A stretch of 64,000 nt of DNA, from the NCBI RefSeq assembly GCF_000013445.1, contig NC_007796.1, positions 904,936-968,935 of the forward strand. Reading direction: 5' to 3'. Every line of letters begins with the position of its first letter. The stretch's first letter is position 1. The position numbers and the translations under genes were made by a program. Source of the DNA: Methanospirillum hungatei JF-1 (lineage in GTDB: Archaea; Halobacteriota; Methanomicrobia; Methanomicrobiales; Methanospirillaceae). This document shows positions 18,194 to 28,457 of the stretch, in pieces. The notes under the pieces are model-generated. The model was not told the origin of the DNA, did no database searches, and was given only the letters and a program-made list of their open reading frames with translations.

Positions 18194-19090
18194 TTATCTT
18201 TTCCCCATAAAGGAGTTGATATCTTTGCCAAGACAGCCGATTGCATCAGATCTGCATCGCTGACAGTGTGACATCTGTCTGACATATGGTTTACATTTCT
18301 CCTGCATTGCCAGTTTTTCCTCTATCGTCGGAGGGGCTATATGAGCGAATTTGGCCTGTGCTATGAGCGGGATGATATTATGGATAAATACGCCCATTTC
18401 ACTAATTTTTTTGGCAATATCCGGAATATGGTGATCATTAATGCCCGGAATGTAAACCGTATTTACCTTAATAAGCATCTTTTTGGCGACAGCCATCTTT
18501 ATTCCCTCAAGTTGCCGTGAAACCAGAATCTCTCCCATCTCATGGCTGGAATAATAGCGCCTTCCCTTATAATCGATATACTGGTATATTTTTGCGGCGA
18601 TATCAGGGTCAATTGCATTCATGGTTACGGTGATGTTGGTGACCCCGTATTTTTCCAGAAGATCGATCTTATCTGGAAGAAGAAGGCCGTTCGTGCTTAC
18701 ACACAGAATAAGGTGTGGATATGCTTCATGAATCAACCGAAATGTTTCAAAAGTCTCTTCATTATCGAGAGGGTCTCCCGGTCCTGCAATACCAATAACT
18801 TTGATAAAGTGATACTGATTAATAATTTCGCGGACTTTTTCGAGTGCCTGCTGAGGGTTTAAGACTTCACTAGTAACACCCGGGCGGCTTTCATTGACAC
18901 AATCAAATTTGCGAACGCAGTAATTACATTGGATATTGCATTTTGGTGCAACCGGGAGATGGGCTCTGCCAAAGGTATGACTTGCTTTTTCACTATAGCA
19001 GGGATGTTCCTGGATCTTACGAATCTGGTCAGGATCCCATTTCACTATCTGGCCATCTATTTCAGTCTCCCGGTAGGATTCTTCAGCCAT
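18194..19090 (-). CDS. nifB: NifB radical SAM protein
   Basis: NifB builds NifB-co, the iron-sulfur-carbide core of nitrogenase cofactors, by radical SAM chemistry. The 298-residue protein is the short archaeal form without a NifX domain. The SAM cluster motif CNIQCNYC uses Cys51, Cys55 and Cys58; Cys31 and Cys64 and the C-terminal CQRCRSDAIGC set are the likely ligands for the two substrate clusters. The GAGPGDPLDN-type GGE motif appears as GIAGPGDPL. No other nif gene is adjacent; the NifH-like gene at 1729 is 15 kb away. Assignment is firm, its service to a nitrogenase is inferred. Confidence 0.95.
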   Translation of the reverse strand: MAEESYRETEIDGQIVKWDPDQIRKIQEHPCYSEKASHTFGRAHLPVAPKCNIQCNYCVRKFDCVNESRPGVTSEVLNPQQALEKVREIINQYHFIKVIGIAGPGDPLDNEETFETFRLIHEAYPHLILCVSTNGLLLPDKIDLLEKYGVTNITVTMNAIDPDIAAKIYQYIDYKGRRYYSSHEMGEILVSRQLEGIKMAVAKKMLIKVNTVYIPGINDHHIPDIAKKISEMGVFIHNIIPLIAQAKFAHIAPPTIEEKLAMQEKCKPYVRQMSHCQRCRSDAIGCLGKDINSFMGKR

Positions 19091-19108
19091 GGATTACACA
19101 TTATCCTT

Positions 19109-19996
19109 TTATCTATTAATATCGGTCGATGATTGTCCGGAAGATTTAGAAGGATGATCCTGGTTCAGCTGACATAAGGAACCCGCTGGCCCGGTGTTCA
19201 CACGATGGGATCTCATCCATCCGGATAGAATATGCATTATCAGATCCTCCCTGGATATCTCCATTTCATGAGCTACTTCATCAAGAGAAGTACACAATTC
19301 AGGAGAAAGAGTAAACAGAACTGATTCATCTCTCCGGCTTATAGAGTTCTCACTCACTTCTCGAGGAAATAGCCTGCTTTTTACATGGAGTAATGATAAT
19401 TCACAGACCGGGATAAAAAAGTAACAGATAGAACTCCATGATGGTTCAATACAAGACATAATGATTGCCAGAATGGATACAAATGGGACTATAAGACTTT
19501 TGGTTAGAATAAATCTGTAATGATTATCCGGAATAGGGATTGCAAGATGTGAAGAGTTCACATACACCCATTGACAAAAAAATATCAGACCGAGCAGTAA
19601 CATATTCGTATGAAATAACAGAACTGCCGGACCTTCGGTATGGTTATCTCCGGCCAGGGTTGATGTAAAAGGGATCAGACAGGCAACAAATAGTAAGATA
19701 AACGTAAGCCTGATGAGGAAAGGATCCAGTTTTGTTACCAGAGAAAATGTCCGGTGATGTGCACCCCAGAACGCTGCAAGGATGAAAAATGCCAATGCAA
19801 AATGGATTATCTGTGGAATCATCGCAATGCATATCTCTGCCGGCGAGAGATCATCCGCCTGTCCGGGAAGGGCCAGTCCGAGGACCAGAATGGTCATGAT
19901 AATGGCAAAAATTGCATCAAAAAATGCTTCCAGTCGATGAGGGGTCAGTTCAGCAAAGGGAAACGGGTTTATTAGAGCGGGTGAATTACTGGTCAT
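19109..19996 (-). CDS. TMEM175-like potassium channel family protein with C-terminal domain
   Basis: A 295-residue protein of the TMEM175 (DUF1211) family of potassium-permeable channels. The signature RLEAFFDAIFAIIMTILVL lies in the first helix, and about six helices follow up to residue 195. The C-terminal 80 residues are soluble and contain DESVLFTLSPELCTSLDEVA followed by helical EISREDLIMHILSGW, which resembles a ribbon-helix-helix fold; that fusion is unusual. The ATG at 19996 is chosen, with an ATATATAT box about 30 bases upstream, over a TTG at 20020 that would fall too close to it. Confidence 0.82.
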   Translation of the reverse strand: MTSNSPALINPFPFAELTPHRLEAFFDAIFAIIMTILVLGLALPGQADDLSPAEICIAMIPQIIHFALAFFILAAFWGAHHRTFSLVTKLDPFLIRLTFILLFVACLIPFTSTLAGDNHTEGPAVLLFHTNMLLLGLIFFCQWVYVNSSHLAIPIPDNHYRFILTKSLIVPFVSILAIIMSCIEPSWSSICYFFIPVCELSLLHVKSRLFPREVSENSISRRDESVLFTLSPELCTSLDEVAHEMEISREDLIMHILSGWMRSHRVNTGPAGSLCQLNQDHPSKSSGQSSTDINR

Positions 19997-20022
19997 GGTC
20001 GATCTGATAATTTGACTCAACG

Positions 20023-20032
20023 AATATATATG
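20023..20032. promoter_or_regulatory. shared TATA-like box of divergent genes
   Basis: The symmetrical AATATATATG lies 21 bases before the thioredoxin ATG at 20053 and about 27 bases before the TMEM175-like ATG at 19996. A single palindromic TATA box could serve both directions, giving leaderless or nearly leaderless transcripts, as is common in archaea. No experimental support. Confidence 0.4.
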
Positions 20033-20052
20033 ATAACAGAAAAGGACTACTT

Positions 20053-20445
20053 ATGGCACAGGACGTTCTCGTTGATATATCCGATTCTGACTGGGAACCA
20101 ATGGTTGAACGAAATGAAAAACCTGTTTTTGTCATGTTTTACAGTCCCTCCTGTACTCATTGCATCAGGATCATGCCGTCAATAGAGGAACTTGCCAGGG
20201 ATTTTGGAACTGAAATCGCGTTTGTAAAATTAAATCTTATCAGGTTTGATTACATCGGGGAACGGTACGGTGTCATGGCAACACCGACTTTTATCTATTT
20301 CTGTGGAGGAAAACCGGTTCAGACTCGTGTCGGTGCAGTATTTCCTGCAATGCTCAGAAAAATGGTTGAAGATATGGTAATTCACGGAGAAGAATGCCGG
20401 CTTGCGTCATCAGACTGGAAATATAAGATTACCGGATATGGGTAA
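20053..20445 (+). CDS. thioredoxin-like protein
   Basis: A 130-residue thioredoxin-fold protein without signal peptide, so cytoplasmic. The active-site disulfide is Cys34-Cys37 in SCTHC (the CxxC dipeptide is TH), and the cis-proline loop is MATPTFIYF near residue 76. A C-terminal extension (HGEECRLASSDW) adds one more cysteine. It could reduce a specific partner rather than serve as general thioredoxin. It is convergent with the Hsp20-like gene, one base apart. Confidence 0.9.
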   Translation: MAQDVLVDISDSDWEPMVERNEKPVFVMFYSPSCTHCIRIMPSIEELARDFGTEIAFVKLNLIRFDYIGERYGVMATPTFIYFCGGKPVQTRVGAVFPAMLRKMVEDMVIHGEECRLASSDWKYKITGYG

Positions 20446-20446
20446 T

Positions 20447-20941
20447 CTATTCAGTCTTTTTTTCTTCGCCTGATATTTCTGGGGTTGTCGTTGTAGAATT
20501 GATAACCTCTTCAACAATCTCTGCAGTTCGTGCAAGATAGACCAGTTCAAGAATACCATTACGAAATGTTCGGATACAGGATGACTCGACTACCGGTGGT
20601 AAAGGAGCAGAACTCCGGTACCTTATCTTCCCATCAAATCCAATGATGTGAAGAGTGTTTTCTGCAATCGCTACATTTATATGTTCGTCATATAATCCTC
20701 TCAATTCACAGGTGGCAATAACCCGGCCATCCCATTCGATGACCTCGATTGGCGGATGTTCAATATCATGGCCTGGGCCTGATCCGCCGGGAAAAGGAAA
20801 TCCTGGGGGGAGATTTCCTGCCATGATGATATTAACGCCTATCATACCGGGTCTTAGCTGCCCGCTGCCAAATGCCTGGGAGAGTATCTTTCGCAATATA
20901 TCTTCCATATTTTTGAAATCTTCAGGTGGGGTATCATTCAT
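20447..20941 (-). CDS. Hsp20/alpha-crystallin-like small protein
   Basis: A 164-residue protein with an alpha-crystallin-like beta domain in the second half: VIATCELRGLYDEHINVAI, then NTLHIIGF and FRNGILELVYLA, the last matching the GVLxI region of Hsp20 proteins. The first 70 residues are glycine/proline rich (GFPFPGGSGPG). The tail is threonine and glutamate rich. Small heat-shock chaperone function is plausible but the core is divergent. The ATG at 20941 is preferred to a GTG at 20956. Confidence 0.72.
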   Translation of the reverse strand: MNDTPPEDFKNMEDILRKILSQAFGSGQLRPGMIGVNIIMAGNLPPGFPFPGGSGPGHDIEHPPIEVIEWDGRVIATCELRGLYDEHINVAIAENTLHIIGFDGKIRYRSSAPLPPVVESSCIRTFRNGILELVYLARTAEIVEEVINSTTTTPEISGEEKKTE

Positions 20942-21376
20942 ATGTAAAATTCTCACTTTAAGATTGGGTTTTATTTCATATCAAGTTCCTCAGCAAGATT
21001 TTTGTGGTGGGGAAATTTTTTTTGTCTGACTTTGACATCCTGCATTATTACAGTAGATTTTATTTCCATCATTCCTTTCTGAATCCATGCAATATTGTAG
21101 GACTAAAAATGAAAATTTAAAAATTTATCGGGTATTTAGATCCGGAAAGAAACTCTTATGCAGGGTATGGATATCTCATCGATATGAAAAATCACATAAG
21201 ATCTAAACTCCCTCTTTCATGTATCATGATCTGATATGAGAACTTCGCGCATAAAAGGAGAACAAAAATAGTAAGGTTTTTTAAGGGACCCTTTATCTCT
21301 GAAGAATGCACTATGGTTAAATCGACTATTCTCTCTAAAAAGGCACTATGAATAACAGAAAAATCATTAGAATCTG
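20942..21376. other. 435-base intergenic stretch
   Basis: No convincing gene. It is A/T rich and lies upstream of the Hsp20-like gene and downstream of cdc48, both on the minus strand, so it holds the Hsp20-like promoter and the cdc48 terminator. A 72-codon minus-strand frame crosses into cdc48 and has no support. I see no RNA gene or repeat. Confidence 0.5.
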
Positions 21377-23782
21377 TTATTCTGGTTCCGCATTCTTCTT
21401 GTTGATACATTCATGTAAAAGATTCTCAACTTTGCCAGTAAGTTCCTCTATACGGGTGAAATTTTTCTCTTCCCAGAATGTCAAATCCCGCAGCTCATTA
21501 GCAATGTGAATCAGATCTGACGTAAGTTCCGTTACAAGCCCTGCCCGTTCAATCTGTTTTAAAATATATACTGCACGGTGGAGAACCTGTTGTTTACTCC
21601 GCGGGTACAAGAGAGCCCAGGCACCTGATTCAAAAATTTCCAGATTCTTATTATCGAGAGTCCCTTGCATATGAGTTAATATTTCTTTGAGGTATTCGGT
21701 AGTTATCCTGGGTACATCTTCTGGTCTTTTTGTCTTTGTGAACACATCATCTAGAAGATTCATCTTAACTTCCCTCACAAAGGCATGAATGTCAGCCCCT
21801 ACAAAATAACGCATCTCCCTGGCGATGGCATCATAATCAATGTTTTCATCCAAAAGAGTGCCCAAGTCTCTTAAATAAATTTTCAGAATCGCTTTTCTGC
21901 CGTTCAGATTCGGGGGTTTTATATAGATATGTTTTTCAAGTCTTCCTGGACGAAGCAATGCAGGATCAAGCAAATCAGGTCGGTTTGTTGCCGCCATGAT
22001 AACCACTCCGGAGAGTTCTTCAACCCCGTCCATCTCGGTAAGGATCTGTGATAACACACTTTCTCCAACCCGTGAATTTGTATGTTGCTGGCCCCGTTGC
22101 TGGACAAGTGCATCTATCTCATCAAAAAAGATGATAGATGGAGCTGATTGACGGGCTTTTCGAAATGCCTCCCGTACCTGTTTTTCTGATTCACCAACCC
22201 ATTTTGATAACAGTTCAGGGCCTTTTACCGAAATAAAGTTCATACGCGATTTGGCAGCGACGGCCTTGGCAAGGAGAGTTTTTCCAGTCCCCGGAGGTCC
22301 AAAGAGTAGAATTCCTTTTGGTGGTTTTATCTTTAGTTTCTCAAACGCGTCCCGCCTGTGGACCGGCCATTCAATTATCTTTTCTATCTCATGCTTTTCA
22401 GCATCAAGACCCTCCACCATCTCCCAGGGAACTTCAGGAATTTCAATATATAATTCCCGCATTGCAGAGGGCTCAATCCCTTTTCTTGATTCCTGAAAGT
22501 CATGATTGGTGATCATTAATGAATCGATAATCTCTGGAGGGACTTCCTCATCCTCCCTCATCCGGCTCATGATGCCCCGCAATGAATGCATAGCCGCTTC
22601 CTTACAATGCAGTGCTATATCGGCCCCGACAAAACCATAACTGGTCTCTGCATAGTACTCAAGATCCACGTCATCTGCAAGGGGCATGGTACGGGTGTGG
22701 ACATGATAGATTTCAAGCCTCCCAATCCGGTCCGGAATCCCTATCTCAATCTCCCGGTCAAACCTCCCGCCCCGACGAAGAGCAGGATCAATCGAGTCAG
22801 GCATATTGGTTGCAGCAATGACAACCACCTGACCGCGGGAGGCAAGCCCATCCATCATGGTCAGGATCTGTGCAGTCACCCGTCGTTCAACTTCACCGGT
22901 GGTATCCTGCCGTTTCGTTGCAATGGAATCTATCTCATCAATAAAGATGATGGATGGTGCTTTTTGTCTGGCTTCTTCAAAAATCTCACGGATCTTCTTC
23001 TCCGAATCCCCATAATACCTGCTCATCACTTCAGGACCGGATAATGGAATGAAATGGGCATCAACTTCACTTGCAACCGCCCGTGCAAGCAGGGTTTTTC
23101 CAGTCCCGGGTGGCCCGTACAGGAGCACTCCTTTTGGTGAGTCAATACCAAGACGTTCAAATATTCGTGGGTAGCGGAGGGGGATCTCCACCATCTCCCG
23201 GATAAGACTGATTTCTCTTGAAAGACCGCCGATATCCTCATAGTGAATAGATAATTCCTCGCTCTTCTTCTCCTCAGTCTGATACGGGGTATCATTCAGA
23301 ATGACTTCAGTGGTAAACGTGACAACCCCGGTACCCCGTGGCTCAAGACTTGATACAATGAAGGTAACGGTATTTCCGATAAGATCTATCCTGACTGTCT
23401 GACCCTCAATCACCGGTCTTCCACGCAATTTTTTTGCAAGGAGAACCTCAGGATTATTAAGTGATATGCTGGTAACCGGCTGCAGGATTACTTTCCTGAC
23501 ATCATGAACAGCAACACGTCTGACAATTACGCGGTCATCAATACCACAGCCGGCATTACTTCTAATCTCTCCATCAATCGCGATGTCATTTCTGCCTTGA
23601 GTGGTGCTCTGAGAACTCCATGCTGCTGCAACTGCCCGCTTTCCACCAAGAATCTCGATAAATTCCCCATTTACAATGCCAAGAGCACGCATTACTGCCG
23701 GATGAATCCGTGCAAGCCCTTTTCCTGCATCCTCTTCGGCAGCACGACGGACTTCAAGTCGAATCCCTGATTTAGCAGTCAT
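21377..23782 (-). CDS. Cdc48/VAT-type AAA+ ATPase
   Basis: An 801-residue double-ring AAA+ unfoldase. The N domain (1-180) is the double-psi barrel type. D1 has Walker A GPPGTGKT (223-230) and Walker B IIFIDEID (278-285); D2 has Walker A 495-502 and Walker B IIFFDEID (550-557). Archaeal Cdc48 unfolds substrates and can feed the 20S proteasome; a proteasome beta gene lies at 51651. The usual RRPGRFD of D1 reads RRGGRFD here. A helical tail of about 100 residues after D2 is longer than in typical VAT. It ends an operon with cyclo-ligase (11-base overlap) and a DUF155 protein. Confidence 0.95.
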   Translation of the reverse strand: MTAKSGIRLEVRRAAEEDAGKGLARIHPAVMRALGIVNGEFIEILGGKRAVAAAWSSQSTTQGRNDIAIDGEIRSNAGCGIDDRVIVRRVAVHDVRKVILQPVTSISLNNPEVLLAKKLRGRPVIEGQTVRIDLIGNTVTFIVSSLEPRGTGVVTFTTEVILNDTPYQTEEKKSEELSIHYEDIGGLSREISLIREMVEIPLRYPRIFERLGIDSPKGVLLYGPPGTGKTLLARAVASEVDAHFIPLSGPEVMSRYYGDSEKKIREIFEEARQKAPSIIFIDEIDSIATKRQDTTGEVERRVTAQILTMMDGLASRGQVVVIAATNMPDSIDPALRRGGRFDREIEIGIPDRIGRLEIYHVHTRTMPLADDVDLEYYAETSYGFVGADIALHCKEAAMHSLRGIMSRMREDEEVPPEIIDSLMITNHDFQESRKGIEPSAMRELYIEIPEVPWEMVEGLDAEKHEIEKIIEWPVHRRDAFEKLKIKPPKGILLFGPPGTGKTLLAKAVAAKSRMNFISVKGPELLSKWVGESEKQVREAFRKARQSAPSIIFFDEIDALVQQRGQQHTNSRVGESVLSQILTEMDGVEELSGVVIMAATNRPDLLDPALLRPGRLEKHIYIKPPNLNGRKAILKIYLRDLGTLLDENIDYDAIAREMRYFVGADIHAFVREVKMNLLDDVFTKTKRPEDVPRITTEYLKEILTHMQGTLDNKNLEIFESGAWALLYPRSKQQVLHRAVYILKQIERAGLVTELTSDLIHIANELRDLTFWEEKNFTRIEELTGKVENLLHECINKKNAEPE

Positions 23783-24353
23783 ATTTTTCCTGAGAGCACC
23801 GATAGGTTGAGGTTTCTGTTACAATAATATCCATCCTGATATCATGGTCCTGAACCGGAATAGTAGGAACCTCCTGAACTGAATAGGCAACCCCTATCCT
23901 TTTAATATGAGGATGTTCGGATAAAAAACGATCATAATAACCTGCCCCATACCCGATTCTCCCTCCTGATCTATCAAATCCAAGCATAGGTATTATGGCA
24001 CAGGTTACATGGTGCGGATCTGCCGGAAGTTCGCAGCCTACAGGTTCTGGGACATGAAACGTGCTAGGTTTTAGTACATCACGGGTATTGATGTATGATA
24101 AGCGAAGACCGATATCTTCTTCTTCAATGATAGGGACGATGACTTTTCGTTCTTGATGAAGGAGATGATCAATAAACCAGGCGGTCTCAACCTCCGGCTC
24201 TTTGGCACAATATACAAGAACCGTCTCACAGGGATGAATGACCTGCGAGAGAGTATGACAGATCTGACGACTCATTTCCTTTCTGATATCTTCAGGAATA
24301 CTCCATCTCCGTTCCCGAAGATCAGACCGAATAGCTTCCTTTTGTGCCAGCAT
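23772..24353 (-). CDS. 5-formyltetrahydrofolate cyclo-ligase family protein
   Basis: A 193-residue member of the 5-FTHF cyclo-ligase family, which converts 5-formyl to 5,10-methenyl tetrahydrofolate using ATP. Key blocks are KEAIRSDLRERR at the N-terminus, the VPIIEEE region and the nucleotide loop GFDRSGGRIGYGAGYYDRFL. Methanogens use tetrahydromethanopterin, so the substrate may be a pterin derivative. The ATG at 24353 follows the stop of the DUF155 gene by seven bases and matches the family start better than the earlier possible start at 24398. Confidence 0.9.
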   Translation of the reverse strand: MLAQKEAIRSDLRERRWSIPEDIRKEMSRQICHTLSQVIHPCETVLVYCAKEPEVETAWFIDHLLHQERKVIVPIIEEEDIGLRLSYINTRDVLKPSTFHVPEPVGCELPADPHHVTCAIIPMLGFDRSGGRIGYGAGYYDRFLSEHPHIKRIGVAYSVQEVPTIPVQDHDIRMDIIVTETSTYRCSQEKYDC

Positions 24354-24360
24354 AATACTC

Positions 24361-25422
24361 TTACCTGATATACTCCCAGATTGCAAATACCAGTTCAATG
24401 GAGATCAGTATGATAATTATCCATTCGAGAAAGTTTGAATGCTGAATTCGGACTTCATCAGAAAGCATCGAGTAGTTTTCCTGAATCACATCTATCTTCC
24501 GATTTACACTATCACTCCAGAGCTGACTTCGCAATACCTTCAGGGCAGTTGCGTACACTCTGGCATAATAGACATCTTCAGTCACCTTTATGAGGTTATT
24601 TACTTTTTCGGTAATTTCTGAAACTTCAGCATGGATTTCCATCAGATCAGACATGATCTGATGATACACCCGCATCCGGCTGAGCCATGTCAGTCGATCA
24701 GCACGTTCGATATCCTGATACATCTTCTCCATCTTATTGGAGAGTTCCTGATCATAGTACCGAAGCTCAAATACCTGCACATTTGCATATTCGATAAGAT
24801 CAAAAAGGTCAGTCGGGACTTCTGGATTTTTTAACAGAGCGGCGTTCCATGAAAGAATGGTGAGATCTTCTTCAGTATAACTCAAACTGTTCTTCAAAAT
24901 TTCCTCTTTCATCTGATGAGAGAACCGTGTTTTCTCACCAAGGAGAAGGACTGCGGGATCTATGAGTTCTTCATGGTTATTTGTGAAATATATAATGTAA
25001 TCTTCATAAAAAGTATCATCAATCGCAATATCTGATATATGAGGCCGGAGTATCTCTTTCAGAGTATGTAAATATGATGAGAAGAGGTCTGATATTAACT
25101 CCTCATTGGTAAAAGAAAGGCATATCTCTTCGAAGATTCCTTCATCCTTATCTGATGATTCATAGACAAAACAAAGGCTAATGGCCCCGATATCATAAAT
25201 CCTCGCCGATACTAATAGATCGTACCGCACCCCGTTCATGGTAACATCAGTCGGATGCATCCGAAGGAGAAGCGGAGGTTCCTCTATCCTGATAGATTTT
25301 GGTTTTATCCTCTGAAAGTTCGCCCGGGCAGTATAATAACTCCTGGCGAGGGCATTCTCGAGAAGATTGATGTCAATCTCCTTTCCAACATCGTATATTC
25401 GGAAAAAGCGAATTGCATCCAT
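24361..25422 (-). CDS. RMD1/DUF155 family membrane-anchored protein
   Basis: A 353-residue protein of the DUF155 family, known in eukaryotes as the mitochondrial RMD1/RMND1 proteins. The body is soluble, with long helices around residues 215-300 (DQELSNKMEKMYQDIERA), and a single C-terminal transmembrane helix (WIIIILISIELVFAIW) as in all family members. RMND1 supports mitochondrial translation; the archaeal role is unknown. It is first in a three-gene unit with the cyclo-ligase and Cdc48. Confidence 0.82.
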   Translation of the reverse strand: MDAIRFFRIYDVGKEIDINLLENALARSYYTARANFQRIKPKSIRIEEPPLLLRMHPTDVTMNGVRYDLLVSARIYDIGAISLCFVYESSDKDEGIFEEICLSFTNEELISDLFSSYLHTLKEILRPHISDIAIDDTFYEDYIIYFTNNHEELIDPAVLLLGEKTRFSHQMKEEILKNSLSYTEEDLTILSWNAALLKNPEVPTDLFDLIEYANVQVFELRYYDQELSNKMEKMYQDIERADRLTWLSRMRVYHQIMSDLMEIHAEVSEITEKVNNLIKVTEDVYYARVYATALKVLRSQLWSDSVNRKIDVIQENYSMLSDEVRIQHSNFLEWIIIILISIELVFAIWEYIR

Positions 25423-25565
25423 CTAACTATACTCCTTATAAAAACATTTATGAAAAATATACTGATACATACATTGGACAAGATCTTCCTGATGGTACCG
25501 GGTATAATTCTCCATGTTAGATCCGTTCTGATAGTTTAATATAATAATATCTGAAGAGAGAATGT

Positions 25566-25826
25566 ATGATTGGTACACTCATACTTATCATCCTGTGTCT
25601 GATCGTGCTTGTCGTACTCTGGCACCTTTTGCAAAATATTGTCAAATTAGTTATTAACTCCATCCTGGGCCTCCTTTTACTTGGAATCGTTAAATTTCTC
25701 AACATATTCCCCTTGTTGGGGTTTCCGGATATTGAAATAGGATGGATTGCAGTGATCGTATGTGCAATCGCAGGAATACCTGGTGCTATCCTCCTTATGA
25801 TCCTTCATCTATTTGGTCTGGTATAA
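25566..25826 (+). CDS. BofA-like small membrane protein
   Basis: An 86-residue protein with two to three hydrophobic helices resembling the pro-sigmaK processing inhibitor BofA family (KLVINSILGLLLLGIVKF and IPGAILLMILHLFG). In Bacillus BofA holds a membrane protease in check; archaeal homologues are widespread and uncharacterised. It is divergent from the DUF155 gene and convergent with a secreted-protein gene. Confidence 0.82.
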   Translation: MIGTLILIILCLIVLVVLWHLLQNIVKLVINSILGLLLLGIVKFLNIFPLLGFPDIEIGWIAVIVCAIAGIPGAILLMILHLFGLV

Positions 25827-25833
25827 TCTTTTT

Positions 25834-27375
25834 TTAAAGTATCACAGGAATTACCAGTATCGGTGAATGAATGGTAACTCCTTCGTGATTATCGACAGTT
25901 GCTTTGAAGTACAGATATCCTTCCTTTTCAGGCAGAACTGGTATGATGATCTCTTCAGAAGGTAAAACAGATGAGATCTCATCAAAAAGATACCAGTCAA
26001 TACTGTTTGTAGAAGAGTATATCGAAAGATGCAAATTATCAGCATCTATGCTGTCAAAACCAGACAGTACAACAGATATGGTACCTTCTTCTAAAACTCG
26101 TGCCGGTACAGGGGTAGCATTTATTAGTATCTGACCCGGAGAAGACACCGGAACATCCATTACTTCGTCAGATTCCTCATCAAGAGGGGTAACCGTAAGA
26201 GGAAGCACATTTGAATATGCTGAAGGTGTGGTTGAATTCCCCTCTCTTTTCACTGCCATCACATACATCCCGGGGGTAAAAGGTGCGGGAACCGTACATT
26301 CAAAGAACCCATATCCATTTGTCAGTATTTTACTACTGTTCGGGTACTGATCCCAGACTTTCCCACCAAAATTATACCATACAAGATCCAGTGCCGATAA
26401 GAATCCGGGTTCCCCCTCCTTTTTACAATACCATCCATAGAGAGTGACATTCTGCATAGATTGGACTGATGTATTATCAATAAACGCATCAATTGTCTCA
26501 GAGGTATGGACTATCCGGGCAGGTGGGTTCATCGCTGTATCAGATGGGACAAGGAATACCGGATCAGACTGATATTCCGGTTCATTCCTGTTCTTCCGGT
26601 AGAGAAGTGAAAAAGAGAGAGAGTCAGGGTCTGTCAGATGAAATGTGGCATTCATTGTCCCGTCTTTCCTGGTTTGATATATCACTGGTTCTCCAGTACG
26701 TGACAATCCGACTTCAGGTATGAATGAGACTTTGGCATATGCAATCGGACCTCCATCTGATCTGACCTGTCCTGAGAATGATACCGCTTGTCCGGGTATA
26801 AAACCAGATGTATTGGATGTTAGGTGTACCATAATTCCCCCTTTCTTATCGGAAGGTGTCACCTCATGATCACCTGTCCCGAGATACCTCTCATCAGGTT
26901 CGAAAGATGTTGTAGTATCAGATTGGATGCAGGTAATCTCCAGTCTCTCACTTTTCATATTTTTCGAATTTACTTTCTGATCTGGTTCGTATATGGCCTG
27001 GTAGGAATATATTCCAGGTTCAGTCAGGAGGTCGGTAATAACAAATATCCCTGAATCATTGGTACTTGTATTCAGATAAGAAACTTCAGAGCTGCTGTTT
27101 TTTCGTTCAATAATAATATCAGAACCTGATAGCGGGCCAAAAATTCCTTTCAGAATTCCGGAAAGAACAATCTCATCACCTGGTTTTCTATAATACTGGT
27201 CAGGTTCTATGTTCAGAGTGAGTTCTGCTGCAATGGTGTAATCTTTATCTTCACCAATTGCGAGTATCTCCTTCCATTTATCATGAGAATATGGAGAAGC
27301 GGTAATTACACATGGGATTGCATGTAAAACCAGCAGAATAATACAAGCAACTTGAAAAAAATGTATCCCTTTCAT
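25834..27375 (-). CDS. secreted protein with immunoglobulin-like repeats
   Basis: A 513-residue exported protein. A signal peptide (IHFFQVACIILLVLHAIPCV) is followed by at least four beta-sandwich repeats, seen by recurring phrases such as KPGDEIVLSGIL, IPGQAVSFSGQV and VQSMQNVTLYGWY, each starting a strand pattern of surface adhesin or Big-like domains. No catalytic motif. No C-terminal anchor is evident. The ATG at 27375 with GGTG five bases ahead is chosen over a GTG at 27381. It follows a TPR membrane protein by 20 bases on the same strand, suggesting they act together at the surface. Confidence 0.78.
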   Translation of the reverse strand: MKGIHFFQVACIILLVLHAIPCVITASPYSHDKWKEILAIGEDKDYTIAAELTLNIEPDQYYRKPGDEIVLSGILKGIFGPLSGSDIIIERKNSSSEVSYLNTSTNDSGIFVITDLLTEPGIYSYQAIYEPDQKVNSKNMKSERLEITCIQSDTTTSFEPDERYLGTGDHEVTPSDKKGGIMVHLTSNTSGFIPGQAVSFSGQVRSDGGPIAYAKVSFIPEVGLSRTGEPVIYQTRKDGTMNATFHLTDPDSLSFSLLYRKNRNEPEYQSDPVFLVPSDTAMNPPARIVHTSETIDAFIDNTSVQSMQNVTLYGWYCKKEGEPGFLSALDLVWYNFGGKVWDQYPNSSKILTNGYGFFECTVPAPFTPGMYVMAVKREGNSTTPSAYSNVLPLTVTPLDEESDEVMDVPVSSPGQILINATPVPARVLEEGTISVVLSGFDSIDADNLHLSIYSSTNSIDWYLFDEISSVLPSEEIIIPVLPEKEGYLYFKATVDNHEGVTIHSPILVIPVIL

Positions 27376-27395
27376 GAGCACACCAAAATATCAGT

Positions 27396-28196
27396 TCAGC
27401 CCAGATAACGGTACTGGGTATAGCGGGATTCCAATTCTGCAATCGATTTCGGAACAAAAATATCTGATCTCTTGTTCATCTTAATTTTTATCTCATGCAC
27501 TCTGTCTGGTTTCAGTCTCATGGCATTTTCATAACTCTGAATACCTTCCGTATAGAGATCCTGATTTCTTAATCGTTCATCCGCTGAAAGGCCGGCGGTT
27601 GGAATTGTCAGGAGGGCAAATATGACATCTCCGCGTTTTTCCCAGATGAGAGAATCTAAAGGATTTAATGCAAGAGAGTTGGTATACCGTTCAAGAGCCT
27701 GAATATATCTGCTTTGATCAAGTGCAGCATCCCCGGCATAAGCAAAATTAATGGCCGTTTTTGGAGTTATCTGATCTATCTGATGGTACGTCTGATTTGA
27801 TTCATCATTCCGATAGAGCGCTTTTGTTATACGTGCTTTACGAAGTAAATAGTCAATATTTTCAGGATCACGGGCTATTGCCCCGTCCAGTGCGGTAAGG
27901 GTATCTTCCAATTTTCCAATCCTGTGAAGATATATCGCTTTTTTACCATAGTATTCTGCGACATCAGGATACCGATATATAAGATAATCATATAGGTCAA
28001 TGCAGGTGTCATACCGGCCCAGAAGAGATGAGACATCAATTAAAAGATGGGCGATATTTTGCCTGATATCCGCAGTATTTTGTCTGACATCTGCTGGTAG
28101 AATATTTTCTATCCCTTCAAGAAGAAGTACCGGAGTAATTACTGCAAATATTATGAAAACAACCAGAATTATTATTGGAATGGTAATAAGTCTCAT
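27396..28196 (-). CDS. membrane-anchored TPR protein
   Basis: A 266-residue protein with an N-terminal transmembrane helix (IPIIILVVFIIFAVITPVLLL) and five to six TPR units, for example DVAEYYGKKAIYLHRIGKLED and PLDSLIWEKRGDVI. Its soluble part most likely lies outside. Likely first gene of a two-gene unit with the downstream Ig-like secreted protein. Function unknown beyond protein docking. Confidence 0.82.
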   Translation of the reverse strand: MRLITIPIIILVVFIIFAVITPVLLLEGIENILPADVRQNTADIRQNIAHLLIDVSSLLGRYDTCIDLYDYLIYRYPDVAEYYGKKAIYLHRIGKLEDTLTALDGAIARDPENIDYLLRKARITKALYRNDESNQTYHQIDQITPKTAINFAYAGDAALDQSRYIQALERYTNSLALNPLDSLIWEKRGDVIFALLTIPTAGLSADERLRNQDLYTEGIQSYENAMRLKPDRVHEIKIKMNKRSDIFVPKSIAELESRYTQYRYLG

Positions 28197-28457
28197 AGTA
28201 CCCGTACATATTCACGATAACGTCCCTGCAATCACACAAAAATATTCTAAATCTGCTTAGATCCAAAACCTCATCATATTTCTGCTCCTCAATATATAAA
28301 TGCGGCTTACCTGCTCTACCTTTAAGTGAGCCTCTCTTTACAAAATCTTAGGAATAAATCTATGTACCGGTAGTCTTATAGGCACGGTAAACAGATCAGA
28401 AGCTAGCAAAATGGGTGCTGTTGTTATGGGGTATTATCGAATGCAGGGGGATGAGAT

